The notes: generated by a model from the letters alone, not told the origin. A stretch of 15,350 bases of DNA from Syntrophaceae bacterium UBA4778 (GCA_002403175.1 DHHG01000005.1:1-15350), one strand, 5' to 3'. Shown: positions 7,515 through 15,281, numbered from the stretch's first letter. Translations and numbers: made by a program.

Positions 7515-8750
7515 ATGAATACTGGAGATACAGCGTGGGTGTTAATGTCGAGTGCGCTGGTGCTGTTGATGACGGTGCCGGGGCTGGCATTCTTTTATGG
7601 CGGTCTGGTGAGAAGGAAAAATGTACTTTCGCTGCTCATGCAGTGCCTGATCATTCTGTGCGTTATCAGTTTGCAATGGGTCTTGTACGGCTATTCATTG
7701 ACATTCGGACCCGATGCCGGGCACGGCATTATCGGGGGATTGGACTGGGTCGGCCTCAATAGAGTCGGTATGCAGCCGAACGCTGATTATGCTGCAACGA
7801 TTCCTCATCAGGTTTTCATGATCTTTCAGGCAATGTTTGCAGTCATTACCCCGGCCCTGATGATTGGGGCTTTCGCAGAACGGATCAAGTTCTCTTCGTT
7901 CCTGCTATTTACGGTACTCTGGGCGACGCTTGTTTATGACCCCCTTGGCCACTGGATCTGGGGAACCAACGGCTGGCTGCGGAATCTGGGAGGTCTGGAT
8001 TTCGCCGGAGGCATTGTGGTTCATACCAGTTCGGGTGTATCGGCCCTGATCATGGCCATTATGCTCGGCAAAAGATGCGGATATGATGGAGGGGCCTTCA
8101 GGCCGCACAACCTGCCCTTTACGGTTCTGGGTGGAACGCTTCTGTGGTTCGGATGGTTTGGGTTCAATGCGGGAAGCGCCCTGGGCGCCAACGGCCTGGC
8201 AGGAAATGCTTTTGTAACAACCCATACGGCTGCGGCTGCGGCGGGATTGACCTGGGCCCTGATTGAATGGATGAAACACGGCGCCCCGACTGTTCTTGGT
8301 ACGATAACGGGTGCGGTAGCGGGTCTGGTTGCGATTACCCCTGCCTGCGGATTTGTCAACCCCATGAACGCGATCTTTATCGGAATCCTGGTCAGTATCT
8401 TCTGCTATTTTGCGTTGACCTGGGTTAAAGCAAAATTCGGTTACGACGATTCGCTCGATGTTTTCGGAGTTCACGGTGTGGGCGGGATCTGGGGAACCTT
8501 TGCGACCGGACTCTTCGCGGAAAAGGCAGTGAACGAAGCCGGTGCCAACGGCCTTTTCTTCGGCGGCCTGCATCAGTTCCTGGTTCAGGCATTGCTGGTG
8601 GCGGTAACGGTTGCCTTTGCCGTCGTCATGACATGGATTCTCTTCAAATTTGTGGATGCCGTTCTGGGCATGAGGGTCGAAAAGAAAGATGAGCTGATCG
8701 GTCTCGATCTGACCCAGCACAATGAAGTCGCTTACACCGTGATCGAATAG
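7515..8750 (+). CDS. amtB: ammonium transporter (Amt/MEP/Rh family), first copy
   Basis: An inner-membrane trimeric channel that takes up ammonium when nitrogen is scarce. The 411-residue product has about 11 membrane segments and the family marks in order: [16 protein letters not shown] (21-36), the Phe-gate region [20 protein letters not shown] (104-123), the pore His170 in [28 protein letters not shown] (198-207), [16 protein letters not shown] (211-226), and the second pore His320 in [13 protein letters not shown]. The start ATG follows AGGAGG at about 8 bases. The N-terminus begins directly with the first membrane segment, with no obvious signal peptide. It is the first gene of a two-gene operon; glnK1 starts 10 bases after its stop, the usual amtB-glnK pairing in which PII blocks the channel when ammonium is plentiful. 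Expression is likely controlled by the sigma-54 promoter at 7466. Confidence 0.97.
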   Translation: MNTGDTAWVLMSSALVLLMTVPGLAFFYGGLVRRKNVLSLLMQCLIILCVISLQWVLYGYSLTFGPDAGHGIIGGLDWVGLNRVGMQPNADYAATIPHQVFMIFQAMFAVITPALMIGAFAERIKFSSFLLFTVLWATLVYDPLGHWIWGTNGWLRNLGGLDFAGGIVVHTSSGVSALIMAIMLGKRCGYDGGAFRPHNLPFTVLGGTLLWFGWFGFNAGSALGANGLAGNAFVTTHTAAAAAGLTWALIEWMKHGAPTVLGTITGAVAGLVAITPACGFVNPMNAIFIGILVSIFCYFALTWVKAKFGYDDSLDVFGVHGVGGIWGTFATGLFAEKAVNEAGANGLFFGGLHQFLVQALLVAVTVAFAVVMTWILFKFVDAVLGMRVEKKDELIGLDLTQHNEVAYTVIE

Positions 8751-8760
8751 GAGAAATGAA

Positions 8761-9102
8761 ATGAAATACATTATTGCCATAATTCAGCCTCATAAGCTGG
8801 AGGAAGTGAAAGAGGCCCTTGAGGACGTGGAAGTCCACCTGATGACCGTTTCCAACGTGCTGGGAAGGGGGCGCCAGAAGGGTATTACCGAGATTTACAG
8901 AGGCGCGAAGGAAGTCGGCAGCCTTTTGAAGAAGATCAAGATCGAAATTGCCGTGAACGAGGATTTCGTTCCAAAGACGATTGCGGCACTCAAAAAAGGT
9001 GCACGCACAGGAGAGATCGGGGATGGAAAGATTTTCATCCTGGATCTGAAGGATGTGATTCGCATTCGAACCGGTGAATGCGGTGAGCTTGCCATCGGCT
9101 AA
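8761..9102 (+). CDS. glnK: PII signal protein (GlnK type) with Glu instead of Tyr at position 51
   Basis: PII trimers sense ATP/ADP and 2-oxoglutarate and bind target proteins through the T-loop (residues about 37-55). The 113-residue product shows [20 protein letters not shown] at the N-terminus, GRGRQKG (35-41) at the base of the T-loop, Tyr46, and the C-terminal signature [20 protein letters not shown]. In PII proteins regulated by GlnD the T-loop reads YRGAEY, with Tyr51 as the uridylylation site. Here it reads [11 protein letters not shown], so position 51 is Glu and Lys precedes it. The protein should therefore not be modified by the neighbouring GlnD and must signal by effector binding alone. 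Its position right behind amtB1 makes that channel the likely partner. Start codon and ribosome site (GGAG, 7 bases) are clear. Confidence 0.95.
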   Translation: MKYIIAIIQPHKLEEVKEALEDVEVHLMTVSNVLGRGRQKGITEIYRGAKEVGSLLKKIKIEIAVNEDFVPKTIAALKKGARTGEIGDGKIFILDLKDVIRIRTGECGELAIG

Positions 9103-9110
9103 ATCCAGTG

Positions 9111-9146
9111 GAGCAGGGCAGGCGGAGCCGGCTGGCTCCCCTGCTC
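9111..9146. terminator. hairpin between convergent glnK1 and glnD
   Basis: GAGCAGG (9111-9117) pairs with CCTGCTC (9140-9146), and inside it GGAGCC (9124-9129) pairs with GGCTCC (9134-9139) around a four-base loop, leaving an unpaired bulge on the 5' side. It fills most of the 47-base gap between two convergent stop codons. There is no U-tract on either strand, so it may be a weak or factor-assisted bidirectional terminator. Confidence 0.45.
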
Positions 9147-9149
9147 GCA

Positions 9150-11615
9150 CTATTCAGTTAATGCGGCAATGAGATGATTCTTCAAATTTTCCAGCTTTGT
9201 TTCATCAATGATTCTATTTTTATCGGCATCGCAGATATAAAAAATATCAACAGCCAGATCGGCCCGGGTTGATAAGCGTGCCGACACGATATTGATATTA
9301 TTCTCGTGAAAACATCGGATGATTTTGTGAAGGAGACCGAAATTGTCTGTTGCATCAATTTCAGCGATGGTCAGAGAAGAGGAATCAGGGTTGCTTATGC
9401 GCACCTGCAAGGCGGGCTTCTCGGTGCGCCGCAATGGCGGGAGCGGATATTTTCTGATCCGATCTGCGACCAGGTCATCGGGGGTTGCCTCTTTCCGTTC
9501 GATTTTACGCCATTTCTTTTCGATATTTTTCTTCTTTTCCTCCCAGGTAATCGCCGGGATATCGGGTGGCTCCAGATAAAAAATATCCAGGACCTTGCCG
9601 TCCTTGGTCGAATAGATATGGGCGTTCAGAATATTATATCCTTCTGAAGTGATGCATCCGATCAGATCGCACAGAAAGCCGGGGCGATCGCTTCCGCAGA
9701 CGGTTATCCGCTCAAATCCGGTAAACTGATCGTGATGCAGACTCAAATCGGAAGTGCTCCGGGACAGCCATTTTCTGTGTAGTGCCCGGTCCTCCGGAAG
9801 GATATCCAAAAAATAGGAGGACTCGTAAATCAGAGGGTTGTATTTCGTAATGTCCCGCCGATTTCCCTTCGGATGATCGATCAGTTTTCGTATACGGTTG
9901 TGCAGCTGTTCGAGCTGAAATGCCTTCCAGTGCGTCCAGGCATTGTGTCCGACGCTACGGATATCGGCAACGGTTAGAAGATGAAGCAGATCGAGGTTTT
10001 CTTTGTCTGCCACCTCTTTGGCAAATTGACGCAAGAGGCCATCTTCAGGCTCTTTGAATGAAAGGTCGGATAAATCAAGGTGATGATAGACCAGAAATTT
10101 AAGCCGTTCTATTTCTTCTTCGGAAAACCCGAGGCGGCCGCAGATGTTTTCAACGATAATGGCGCCATTCTGCGCATGATCTCCCGGCTGCGACTTGCCG
10201 AGGTCATGGAAGAGGGCAGTCGCCCTCAAAAGAAACGGGGATTTGACAGAATTGCGCATGGACCGGATGCCGGCATCCGTATCCCGAACCATGGCATCTA
10301 TGGAGGACAGGGCCAGAAGGATATGCTGATCAATCGTGAATTCGTGATAGGAGTCATATTCGACCTTGCAGTTGAGTACCTGGAAGGGGGGGATCAGCTT
10401 TCCCAGAACGCCCGTCTCATGCATCATCTGCATAACAGGTCCGACCGGCTCCGGGCGGGTGAGAATTTCCCTGAACACCTCTGCGACTTCGGGACAATGA
10501 AAGTCATGTGAATTCAGTTCGGAAGTGTATCGGCGCAATTTGTTTCGAAGCTCCACACTGAGGGTGGCCTGATGAACGAGGGCGCTTTTGAAGACCTTCA
10601 TCATCCACAGTGGATGGCCGGCATCATCCAATTTTTTCCGGTTACTGAAAACAATACCATCCAGCACGGAAATGCCTGGTCCGATTGGATTTGCGCTGAC
10701 GCGTTTGCGGACGATGCTCCAGATATTCTTTCCCGAGAGATCCCGTTCGAGAAAGGACAGGATATGCAATCGAATATTGCGGACGGTTTTGAAGAAATCT
10801 TCCATGAGCCGTCCTGCGCCATCCGCTCCATAAGCGCACTTTTCGGCAACGTCCGGCTGAAGATCGATTTCCAGAATGTCCATTCGGCGCTTGCAAAGCA
10901 TGTGCAGTTCGATCCGGAGTCCGATGAGAAAGGCGTAATCGGATTCAAGGCTTTTTGCTTGTGGCCACTGAAGATCGTGCAAGCCGTTGAAGCGCAATCC
11001 TTTTCTTCTGACCCGTTCAGCCCAGAGCATGCGCTGACAGTCCCTCAGGGTGCAGATTCCGTTCTTTAAATCGGGCTCCACTCGAAAAAGTGAATTTCCC
11101 GAAGAGAGAAGTCCGCTCCGCAGTGTTCTGCAGATCTCCTCAATAAATCCTCTCTTTTTTCTTTCGAAATAGGGGATGATGCAATCTCTCCGGAACCTCT
11201 CGAACAATTCCCGATCTCCGGTAATAAAGGAATTCTCCAGCAAGGCCGTATCGCTTGCAATATCCTGACCCAGAATGGAAGCGCACTGATCTATCGTACG
11301 AACCACACAGCCCATTGTAAGGCCGGTATCCCAGAACCGTCTGACCATGGCGGCTATCTTCTCCAAATTCTGATCATCATGGAGGACAAGAATATCGACG
11401 TCGGAGTAAGGGCAGAGCTCCCGGCGACCGTAGCCGCCGAGAGCAATCAGGCAGACATTTTCAATGGAGAAGAGAGAATGGAATACGTCTTTAAGGATCC
11501 GATCTACCTCTTGCGAGAAATTGCGAACCGCATTCAGCGGGGCGGTCCGCAGATCATGTGAGCCGAACAGGATCTCCCGTTTATCCGCAATGGTTGCATC
11601 GGTCCAGGCAGGCAT
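9150..11615 (-). CDS. glnD: bifunctional PII uridylyltransferase / uridylyl-removing enzyme
   Basis: GlnD adds UMP to Tyr51 of PII under nitrogen limitation and removes it when glutamine is high. All four parts are visible in the 821 residues. The nucleotidyltransferase domain carries GGYGRRELCPYSDVD (60-74). The HD domain includes FTIDQH (426-431), ALFHDLGK (467-474), VYHHLDLSD (509-517) and LLTVADIRSVG (546-556). The first ACT domain starts near 634 (GFERITVCGSDRPGFLCDLI) and the second near 748 (LTIAEIDATDNFGLLHKI). ACT domains sense glutamine. The product is slightly shorter than the roughly 860-890 residues of enteric GlnD, mainly at the N-terminus. The start ATG 11615 lies only two bases after the glnB2 stop codon, so translation is probably coupled; no strong ribosome site is seen. 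All key active-site residues I can check are present. Confidence 0.97.
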   Translation of the reverse strand: MPAWTDATIADKREILFGSHDLRTAPLNAVRNFSQEVDRILKDVFHSLFSIENVCLIALGGYGRRELCPYSDVDILVLHDDQNLEKIAAMVRRFWDTGLTMGCVVRTIDQCASILGQDIASDTALLENSFITGDRELFERFRRDCIIPYFERKKRGFIEEICRTLRSGLLSSGNSLFRVEPDLKNGICTLRDCQRMLWAERVRRKGLRFNGLHDLQWPQAKSLESDYAFLIGLRIELHMLCKRRMDILEIDLQPDVAEKCAYGADGAGRLMEDFFKTVRNIRLHILSFLERDLSGKNIWSIVRKRVSANPIGPGISVLDGIVFSNRKKLDDAGHPLWMMKVFKSALVHQATLSVELRNKLRRYTSELNSHDFHCPEVAEVFREILTRPEPVGPVMQMMHETGVLGKLIPPFQVLNCKVEYDSYHEFTIDQHILLALSSIDAMVRDTDAGIRSMRNSVKSPFLLRATALFHDLGKSQPGDHAQNGAIIVENICGRLGFSEEEIERLKFLVYHHLDLSDLSFKEPEDGLLRQFAKEVADKENLDLLHLLTVADIRSVGHNAWTHWKAFQLEQLHNRIRKLIDHPKGNRRDITKYNPLIYESSYFLDILPEDRALHRKWLSRSTSDLSLHHDQFTGFERITVCGSDRPGFLCDLIGCITSEGYNILNAHIYSTKDGKVLDIFYLEPPDIPAITWEEKKKNIEKKWRKIERKEATPDDLVADRIRKYPLPPLRRTEKPALQVRISNPDSSSLTIAEIDATDNFGLLHKIIRCFHENNINIVSARLSTRADLAVDIFYICDADKNRIIDETKLENLKNHLIAALTE

Positions 11616-11617
11616 CT

Positions 11618-11965
11618 TCAGAGGGCTTCAGGACCCCTTTCCCGTGTTCTGATACGCGTGACATCCTCCAGGGGCAAGACAAATATCTTTCCATCACCGA
11701 TTTTTCCTTCCGGACCCGATCGGGCTGCATTGGAGATGGCCTCGATGGTAGGCTCTACGAAAGGATCATCAACGGCAATTTCGAGTTTGACCTTGCGAAG
11801 AAAATTGATCTGGTACTCGTGGCCACGATATGTCTCCGTGTGCCCCTTCTGCCTTCCAACCCCTTGCACATCGGACACCGTAAGGCGGAAGACTTCGATC
11901 TTGCTTAAAGCTTCTTTCACTGCCTCAAGCCGGGTAGGCTGAACGATAGCGATAATGTATTTCAT
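11618..11965 (-). CDS. glnB: PII signal protein (GlnB/GlnK type) with intact Tyr51
   Basis: The 115-residue PII protein has MKYIIAIVQPTRLEAVKEAL at the start, GVGRQKGHTETYRGHEY (35-51) in the T-loop and GDGKIFVLPLEDVTRIRTRERG as the C-terminal signature. Tyr51 is present, so it is the natural substrate of GlnD encoded immediately downstream. It sits between amtB2 (89 bases upstream) and glnD (two bases downstream), so it may serve both as regulator of the second channel and as the modified signal protein; by position it could equally be called glnK. It and the plus-strand PII are similar only in core motifs, and their T-loops differ sharply. GGAG lies eight bases before the ATG. Confidence 0.95.
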   Translation of the reverse strand: MKYIIAIVQPTRLEAVKEALSKIEVFRLTVSDVQGVGRQKGHTETYRGHEYQINFLRKVKLEIAVDDPFVEPTIEAISNAARSGPEGKIGDGKIFVLPLEDVTRIRTRERGPEAL

Positions 11966-12054
11966 GGCGACTCCTTTTTTTATGATCTATGAACGGAGGC
12001 TTGTTTCCGGAACGTTCGATTTTTTTAACCGAAACGGCGCCGAGCTCAAGCCAT

Positions 12055-13296
12055 CTATATCGTCCTGATATCTCTTTCCGGATATGCGCTAATATTGTGA
12101 ATGCTCAAATCGGCGCCCCTGATTTCCTGCTCTTCCGAAAGTCGTATTCCTGTTGTTTTTTTGAGTCCCAGGTAAACCAGTGATCCAAAAATCATCGCAA
12201 ACACAATGGCAGCTCCCGATCCGATGCACTGTGCGCCAAGAGAAACACCTCCGATACCGCCCAAGAATTTCTGTCCGAATATGCCGGTTGCTATGCCCCC
12301 CCAAGTGCCTGTAATTCCGTGCAGCGGCCAGACGCCGAGGACATCATCGATTTTTAATTTTTCCGTTTCAATCTGGAATCCGAATATAAAGATTACGGCC
12401 GCAATGCCTCCTATGAAAAAAGCCCCGAAAGGGTGGACAAGATCGGATCCCGAACAGATTGCAATGAGTCCCGCCAGCGCGCCATTGTGAACAAAACCAG
12501 GGTCATTTTTTGAGAATACGAGGGCGAAGAATATTCCCCCTACCATTGCAAAAAGGGAATTTACAGCCACAAGGCCACTGATGGCATTATAGTCCTGAGC
12601 GCTCATCACATTGAAGCCGAACCATCCTATCGCGAGAATCCAGCTTCCCAGGGCTAGATAGGGAATACTGGAAATAGGGATGCCCAAACTGACGCCGTCT
12701 GACCATCTTCCAATCCGTTGCCCGAGAATGATAATGGCCGGAAGCGCAAGCCAGCCTCCCATAGAGTGGACGACCACTGAGCCGGCATAATCGTGGAATT
12801 TGGCCCCCGTTGCAGAGATGAGCCAATCCTGAAAGAAGGCATTACGTCCCCAGATGATGGATTCAAAAAGGGGATAACAGATTCCTACTAGAATGGCACC
12901 GGCAAAAACCTGGGGCCAGAATTTCGCACGTTCTGCTATTCCTCCGGAGATAATGGCGGGAATGCAAGCGGCAAATGTAGTTAAAAAGAAGCAATGGACG
13001 AGATCAAAACCGCGCGCTCCCGGGATGAGTTTACCGTTGATAAGGTTGGAAAGGCTTCCTGCGTCCATCCAGAAATTGATCCCATACGCAATCGGAAAAC
13101 CAATTAGAAAGTAGATGATGGTCGATACAGACCAGTCTGAAATGATTTTGACCAGGGCATTGACCTGATTTTTTCTCCTGACTGTCCCGACCTCAAGGAA
13201 TGCAAATCCTGCGTGCATTGCAAAGATCATAACAGCCCCCAGCACAAGAAACAATGTATTGCTGGAGAATTGCATGTTCTGAAAAGCTTCGTTCAT
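12055..13296 (-). CDS. amtB: ammonium transporter (Amt family), second divergent copy
   Basis: An inner-membrane ammonium channel of 413 residues from the ATG at 13296, which has GGAG seven bases upstream; an ATG at 13329 in the same frame lacks a ribosome site, would add 11 polar residues and lies near the expected transcription start, so it is not chosen. Marks: AMHAGFAFLEVGTVRRKNQ (26-44) in place of the usual [29 protein letters not shown] (103-123), the pore His177 in YAGSVVVHSMGGW, IGWFGFNVMSA (223-233) and the second pore His326 in GVWPLHGITGTWGG. It belongs to a different Amt subgroup from the copy at 7515, so the two are not a recent duplication. It is the first gene of amtB2-glnB2-glnD. 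A sigma-54-like promoter lies just upstream. Confidence 0.95.
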   Translation of the reverse strand: MNEAFQNMQFSSNTLFLVLGAVMIFAMHAGFAFLEVGTVRRKNQVNALVKIISDWSVSTIIYFLIGFPIAYGINFWMDAGSLSNLINGKLIPGARGFDLVHCFFLTTFAACIPAIISGGIAERAKFWPQVFAGAILVGICYPLFESIIWGRNAFFQDWLISATGAKFHDYAGSVVVHSMGGWLALPAIIILGQRIGRWSDGVSLGIPISSIPYLALGSWILAIGWFGFNVMSAQDYNAISGLVAVNSLFAMVGGIFFALVFSKNDPGFVHNGALAGLIAICSGSDLVHPFGAFFIGGIAAVIFIFGFQIETEKLKIDDVLGVWPLHGITGTWGGIATGIFGQKFLGGIGGVSLGAQCIGSGAAIVFAMIFGSLVYLGLKKTTGIRLSEEQEIRGADLSIHNISAYPERDIRTI

Positions 13297-13339
13297 GAAA
13301 TACTCCTGTAACTTCTTGGTTTTTTGCATGCTAAAGATG

Positions 13340-13354
13340 GCAAAAGGTATGCCT
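13340..13354 (-). promoter_or_regulatory. probable sigma-54 promoter of amtB2-glnB2-glnD
   Basis: On the minus strand AGGCAT-ACCTT-TTGC keeps the invariant GG and GC with exact spacing and matches TGGCAC-N5-TTGC at 8 of 10 defined bases. The expected start near 13329 is about 33 bases upstream of the amtB2 ATG, similar to the arrangement at amtB1. It would bring glnD under nitrogen control. Confidence 0.65.
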
Positions 13355-13474
13355 TGGGGGAAAGATTTTTTTCAAAGAGGGAATGTCCTTAGAAAGTTAT
13401 TTATAAACAATTAGTTGAAAACAAAATGGGGAATTGCCCTTGGTGTGAAATGAGACTAAGGGTGAGTTTTTGAG

Positions 13475-13516
13475 CTACAATAATGTAGTTGTGGTTGATT
13501 TCAACTACATATATGT
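13475..13516. promoter_or_regulatory. cluster of overlapping palindromes between divergent amtB2 and the DapB-like gene
   Basis: Three symmetric elements touch or overlap: CTACA-N4-TGTAG (13475-13488), TGTAGTTG-N10-CAACTACA (13484-13509, perfect 8-base arms) and ACATATATGT (13507-13516). They lie about 120-165 bases upstream of the minus-strand sigma-54 promoter, a normal distance for an enhancer site, and about 110 bases upstream of the DapB-like start. They look like an operator for a dimeric regulator; the regulator is unknown. Confidence 0.45.
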
Positions 13517-13623
13517 CGCAACCCTTTAAAGGGATTTGTGATTGTGATATAGACGAAAACCAAGAACAGAAGGAGTCCGGAATTCTGATCCGAAGAATCA
13601 GGACTCAGTTGGACGGGGGTCTT

Positions 13624-14034
13624 ATGATAAGGACAATGTTAATTGGAGCAAATGGAAGAATGCGGCAGAAAATAGCCGAACTGATTTCCCGCTCAGAACT
13701 AATCCGAATGATAGAGATTACAGATGAAGATATTACGATCCACCCTCAAAGCACCGATGTTATCCTCTGCTTTGCGGATAATGTTACCATACTTGCTCAT
13801 TTGAGAATTGCGGCCGAGCAGAATATTCCAATCATTGCAGGGTCGAAAGGATTTGATGAAAATGAGATGGGCCAAATCAGAACGCTTGCTGGTAAAACCC
13901 GTTGCGTTCTGATTCCGAATGTCGGCCTGCATGATACCATTGTTAACGATGCGATCAGGGCAACACAGTGGGTCGTCCAGCAGGCGAACGGATTGTATGA
14001 TATGCAGGATGTTGTTATCGCGGAAAGTGCTTAA
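13624..14034 (+). CDS. short DapB-like Rossmann-fold protein lacking the catalytic half
   Basis: DapB (4-hydroxy-tetrahydrodipicolinate reductase) reduces its substrate in lysine and cell-wall synthesis. The 136-residue product resembles only its first part: IGANGRM (7-13, the NAD(P)-binding loop), TDVILCFADNVTILAHLRIA (44-63), IIAGSKGFDENEM (70-82) and VLIPNVGLHDTIV (95-107). It ends at 'YDMQDVVIAESA', exactly where DapB would continue with the E-x-HH...K.DAPSGTA catalytic segment and the tetramer domain. It also lacks the usual insert between the GxxGRM loop and the next strand, like compact DapB forms. ATG 13624 follows a GGGGG run at about five bases; the longer frame from 13489 covers the palindromes and is unlikely. 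It is either a gene remnant or a small NAD(P)-binding protein. Divergent from amtB2. Confidence 0.6.
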   Translation: MIRTMLIGANGRMRQKIAELISRSELIRMIEITDEDITIHPQSTDVILCFADNVTILAHLRIAAEQNIPIIAGSKGFDENEMGQIRTLAGKTRCVLIPNVGLHDTIVNDAIRATQWVVQQANGLYDMQDVVIAESA

Positions 14035-14065
14035 ATCAATCGGTTCCGTCTTTAGGATAGAATAA

Positions 14066-14179
14066 AAACTGCCCGATGCGGGATTCTTTACTCGTTCCTG
14101 TATCCAGTACAGGCCAGGCCAGAAACCGCAGTTATGCGCATTCCGCTCCTTGAGCTCAGATTCCCGCATACGGGCATTT
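14066..14179. repeat. 114-base imperfect inverted-repeat element (MITE-like or structured RNA)
   Basis: The left arm (14066-14093) and right arm (14152-14179) form a long imperfect inverted repeat. The core is TGCCCG-ATGCGGGA (14070-14083) against TCCCGCAT-ACGGGCA (14162-14176), with one extra base on the right; pairing continues outward over AAA/TTT and inward over TCT and CTC. The interior holds a perfect hairpin CCTGTA-TCCAG-TACAGG (14097-14113) and a palindrome ATGCGCAT (14134-14141). It fills most of the gap between the convergent DapB-like and lipoprotein genes. No target-site duplication is evident. Confidence 0.45.
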
Positions 14180-14191
14180 GAGAAATTTGAA

Positions 14192-14788
14192 TCAACCTAC
14201 ATTGAACGTGAATTGCTTTGTATCTGTAACTCCCTCCGCCTGGACCGTGTTGGTCACTGTATACGTTCCCCTCTGAGCATTTGAGGGAAGTGTAAGGGGC
14301 ACATTCGAAGTAAAGGTCCCACCGCTTCTGGAGACATTGACTTGCGGTTTTCCAACAACCTCATTTCCAAATTTGATTTCCCTTGTTTCCGTCACATTGA
14401 TGGCCTGGCCTGGGTTAGGGGTCATAACGGCATAGGTCATCTTCAGATCGACCGGTTGACCGGGTTGTACAGTCGACGGGGTTGCCGATGCTTCTTCTAT
14501 TTTCACAACGTTGCCGCTTGAAGGCTGATAATTATAAGCCTTGGCAGTGTCTGATGCCGATCTTTTGGTATCATAGCCATAGTGACCGATCGCGCCACCG
14601 GCCAGTCCCCCCAGCAAGCCTCCGATGACCGCACCCTTGGCACCGCCTCCGATCAATCCACCTGCCACAGCTCCTGTAGCGGCACCTACCCCTGCTCCGG
14701 TTGCAGCGCCCTTGTGCTCCTCGGGAACCGATGCACAAGCAACAAGCAGGACGAGAGACAGTAATACGGCAAGCAGTTTATGATTCAT
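14192..14788 (-). CDS. glycine-zipper outer-membrane lipoprotein
   Basis: The 198-residue product starts with a lipoprotein signal: a hydrophobic stretch at 4-16 and lipobox LVAC with Cys18 as the lipidated residue. Ala at +2 suggests sorting to the outer membrane. Residues 27-70 form a glycine-zipper membrane segment (repeated GxxxG-type spacing such as GAATGAVAGGLIGGGAKGA). The C-terminal part (about 95-198) is beta-rich and Ig-like, ending FTFNVG; it may extend into the periplasm. Proteins with this zipper belong to the SlyB/YMGG-like envelope group and are often stress-induced. GGAGG lies six bases before the ATG. It follows the membrane protein at 14814 by 25 bases and is probably in one operon with it. 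Specific function unknown. Confidence 0.8.
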   Translation of the reverse strand: MNHKLLAVLLSLVLLVACASVPEEHKGAATGAGVGAATGAVAGGLIGGGAKGAVIGGLLGGLAGGAIGHYGYDTKRSASDTAKAYNYQPSSGNVVKIEEASATPSTVQPGQPVDLKMTYAVMTPNPGQAINVTETREIKFGNEVVGKPQVNVSRSGGTFTSNVPLTLPSNAQRGTYTVTNTVQAEGVTDTKQFTFNVG

Positions 14789-14813
14789 GCCTTCACCTCC
14801 GGATTAATATTAA

Positions 14814-15281
14814 TTAATGCATCATCCCTTCAGATGTGATTTCCCTTTCTTTCTCTCTTCTCATCTCGGGAATAGCAAGTCCCAGAACGGCTCCTACCGT
14901 CAGTGCCACTGCGATTGCCATGAGAGGACGTTCCTCAATCACGCCTCGCAGAGAACTGGTTGTTCCTTTAATTTTTTCCATACCGATCCCTCCCATCTGC
15001 CTGGAGTAATCGGATGCCATGCCTGTCCATTCCTTGGCTTTGTTCCAGACATTTTCCTTCACATCCTGAGCCCTTTCAGACACATCACCCAACGTTTCTT
15101 TGATGTTGGCCATAGCAGGGCTTTCCTCAAAGCTCATTTGGCCCTCGCTTCTCCTCCTTACACTTCTGAATATCAACATGCCCAGGCCCAAACCCGCAAT
15201 TGCTGTAGGTACCGGATGTTCTTTGATGCTGTCCAGAATATTTAATCCCCAAGTTAACGATTTTTCAGTAAATTGTGTCAT
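14814..15281 (-). CDS. YqjD/DUF883-like small membrane protein
   Basis: The 155-residue product has a first membrane segment at about 24-39 (IAGLGLGMLIF), a charged helical middle (50-110) likely to be coiled coil, and a second membrane segment at about 119-138 that starts after the ERPL motif and ends GLAIPEMRREKERE. The ERPL plus glycine-rich helix is the mark of the C-terminus of ElaB/YqjD (DUF883) and DUF3618-type proteins, stationary-phase inner-membrane proteins, some of which bind ribosomes. Here a second helix near the N-terminus makes a two-span protein. GGGAGG sits five bases before the ATG. It is the first gene of a pair with the glycine-zipper lipoprotein; both suggest an envelope or stress role. 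Family resemblance is by eye. Confidence 0.7.
   Translation of the reverse strand: MTQFTEKSLTWGLNILDSIKEHPVPTAIAGLGLGMLIFRSVRRRSEGQMSFEESPAMANIKETLGDVSERAQDVKENVWNKAKEWTGMASDYSRQMGGIGMEKIKGTTSSLRGVIEERPLMAIAVALTVGAVLGLAIPEMRREKEREITSEGMMH

Noticed and set aside
7905..8780. 291-codon open frame on the minus strand opposite amtB1
   Set aside because: Shadow of the ammonium channel gene; composition rich in Arg/Ser/Gln without domain features.
13297..13329. Upstream ATG for amtB2 (11 extra residues)
   Set aside because: The ATG at 13296 has a GGAG at the right distance; the upstream ATG has none and lies near the predicted transcription start.
13573..13606. Hairpins GAGTCC/GGACTC and TTCTGAT/ATCAGGA in the DapB-like leader as an attenuator
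   Set aside because: The two stems are mutually exclusive but short, with no U-tract and no leader peptide, so I cannot support regulation from them.
13489..13623. N-terminal extension of the DapB-like frame
   Set aside because: It covers the palindrome cluster and precedes the MIRTMLIGANGRM start, which has its own ribosome site and matches the DapB N-terminus.
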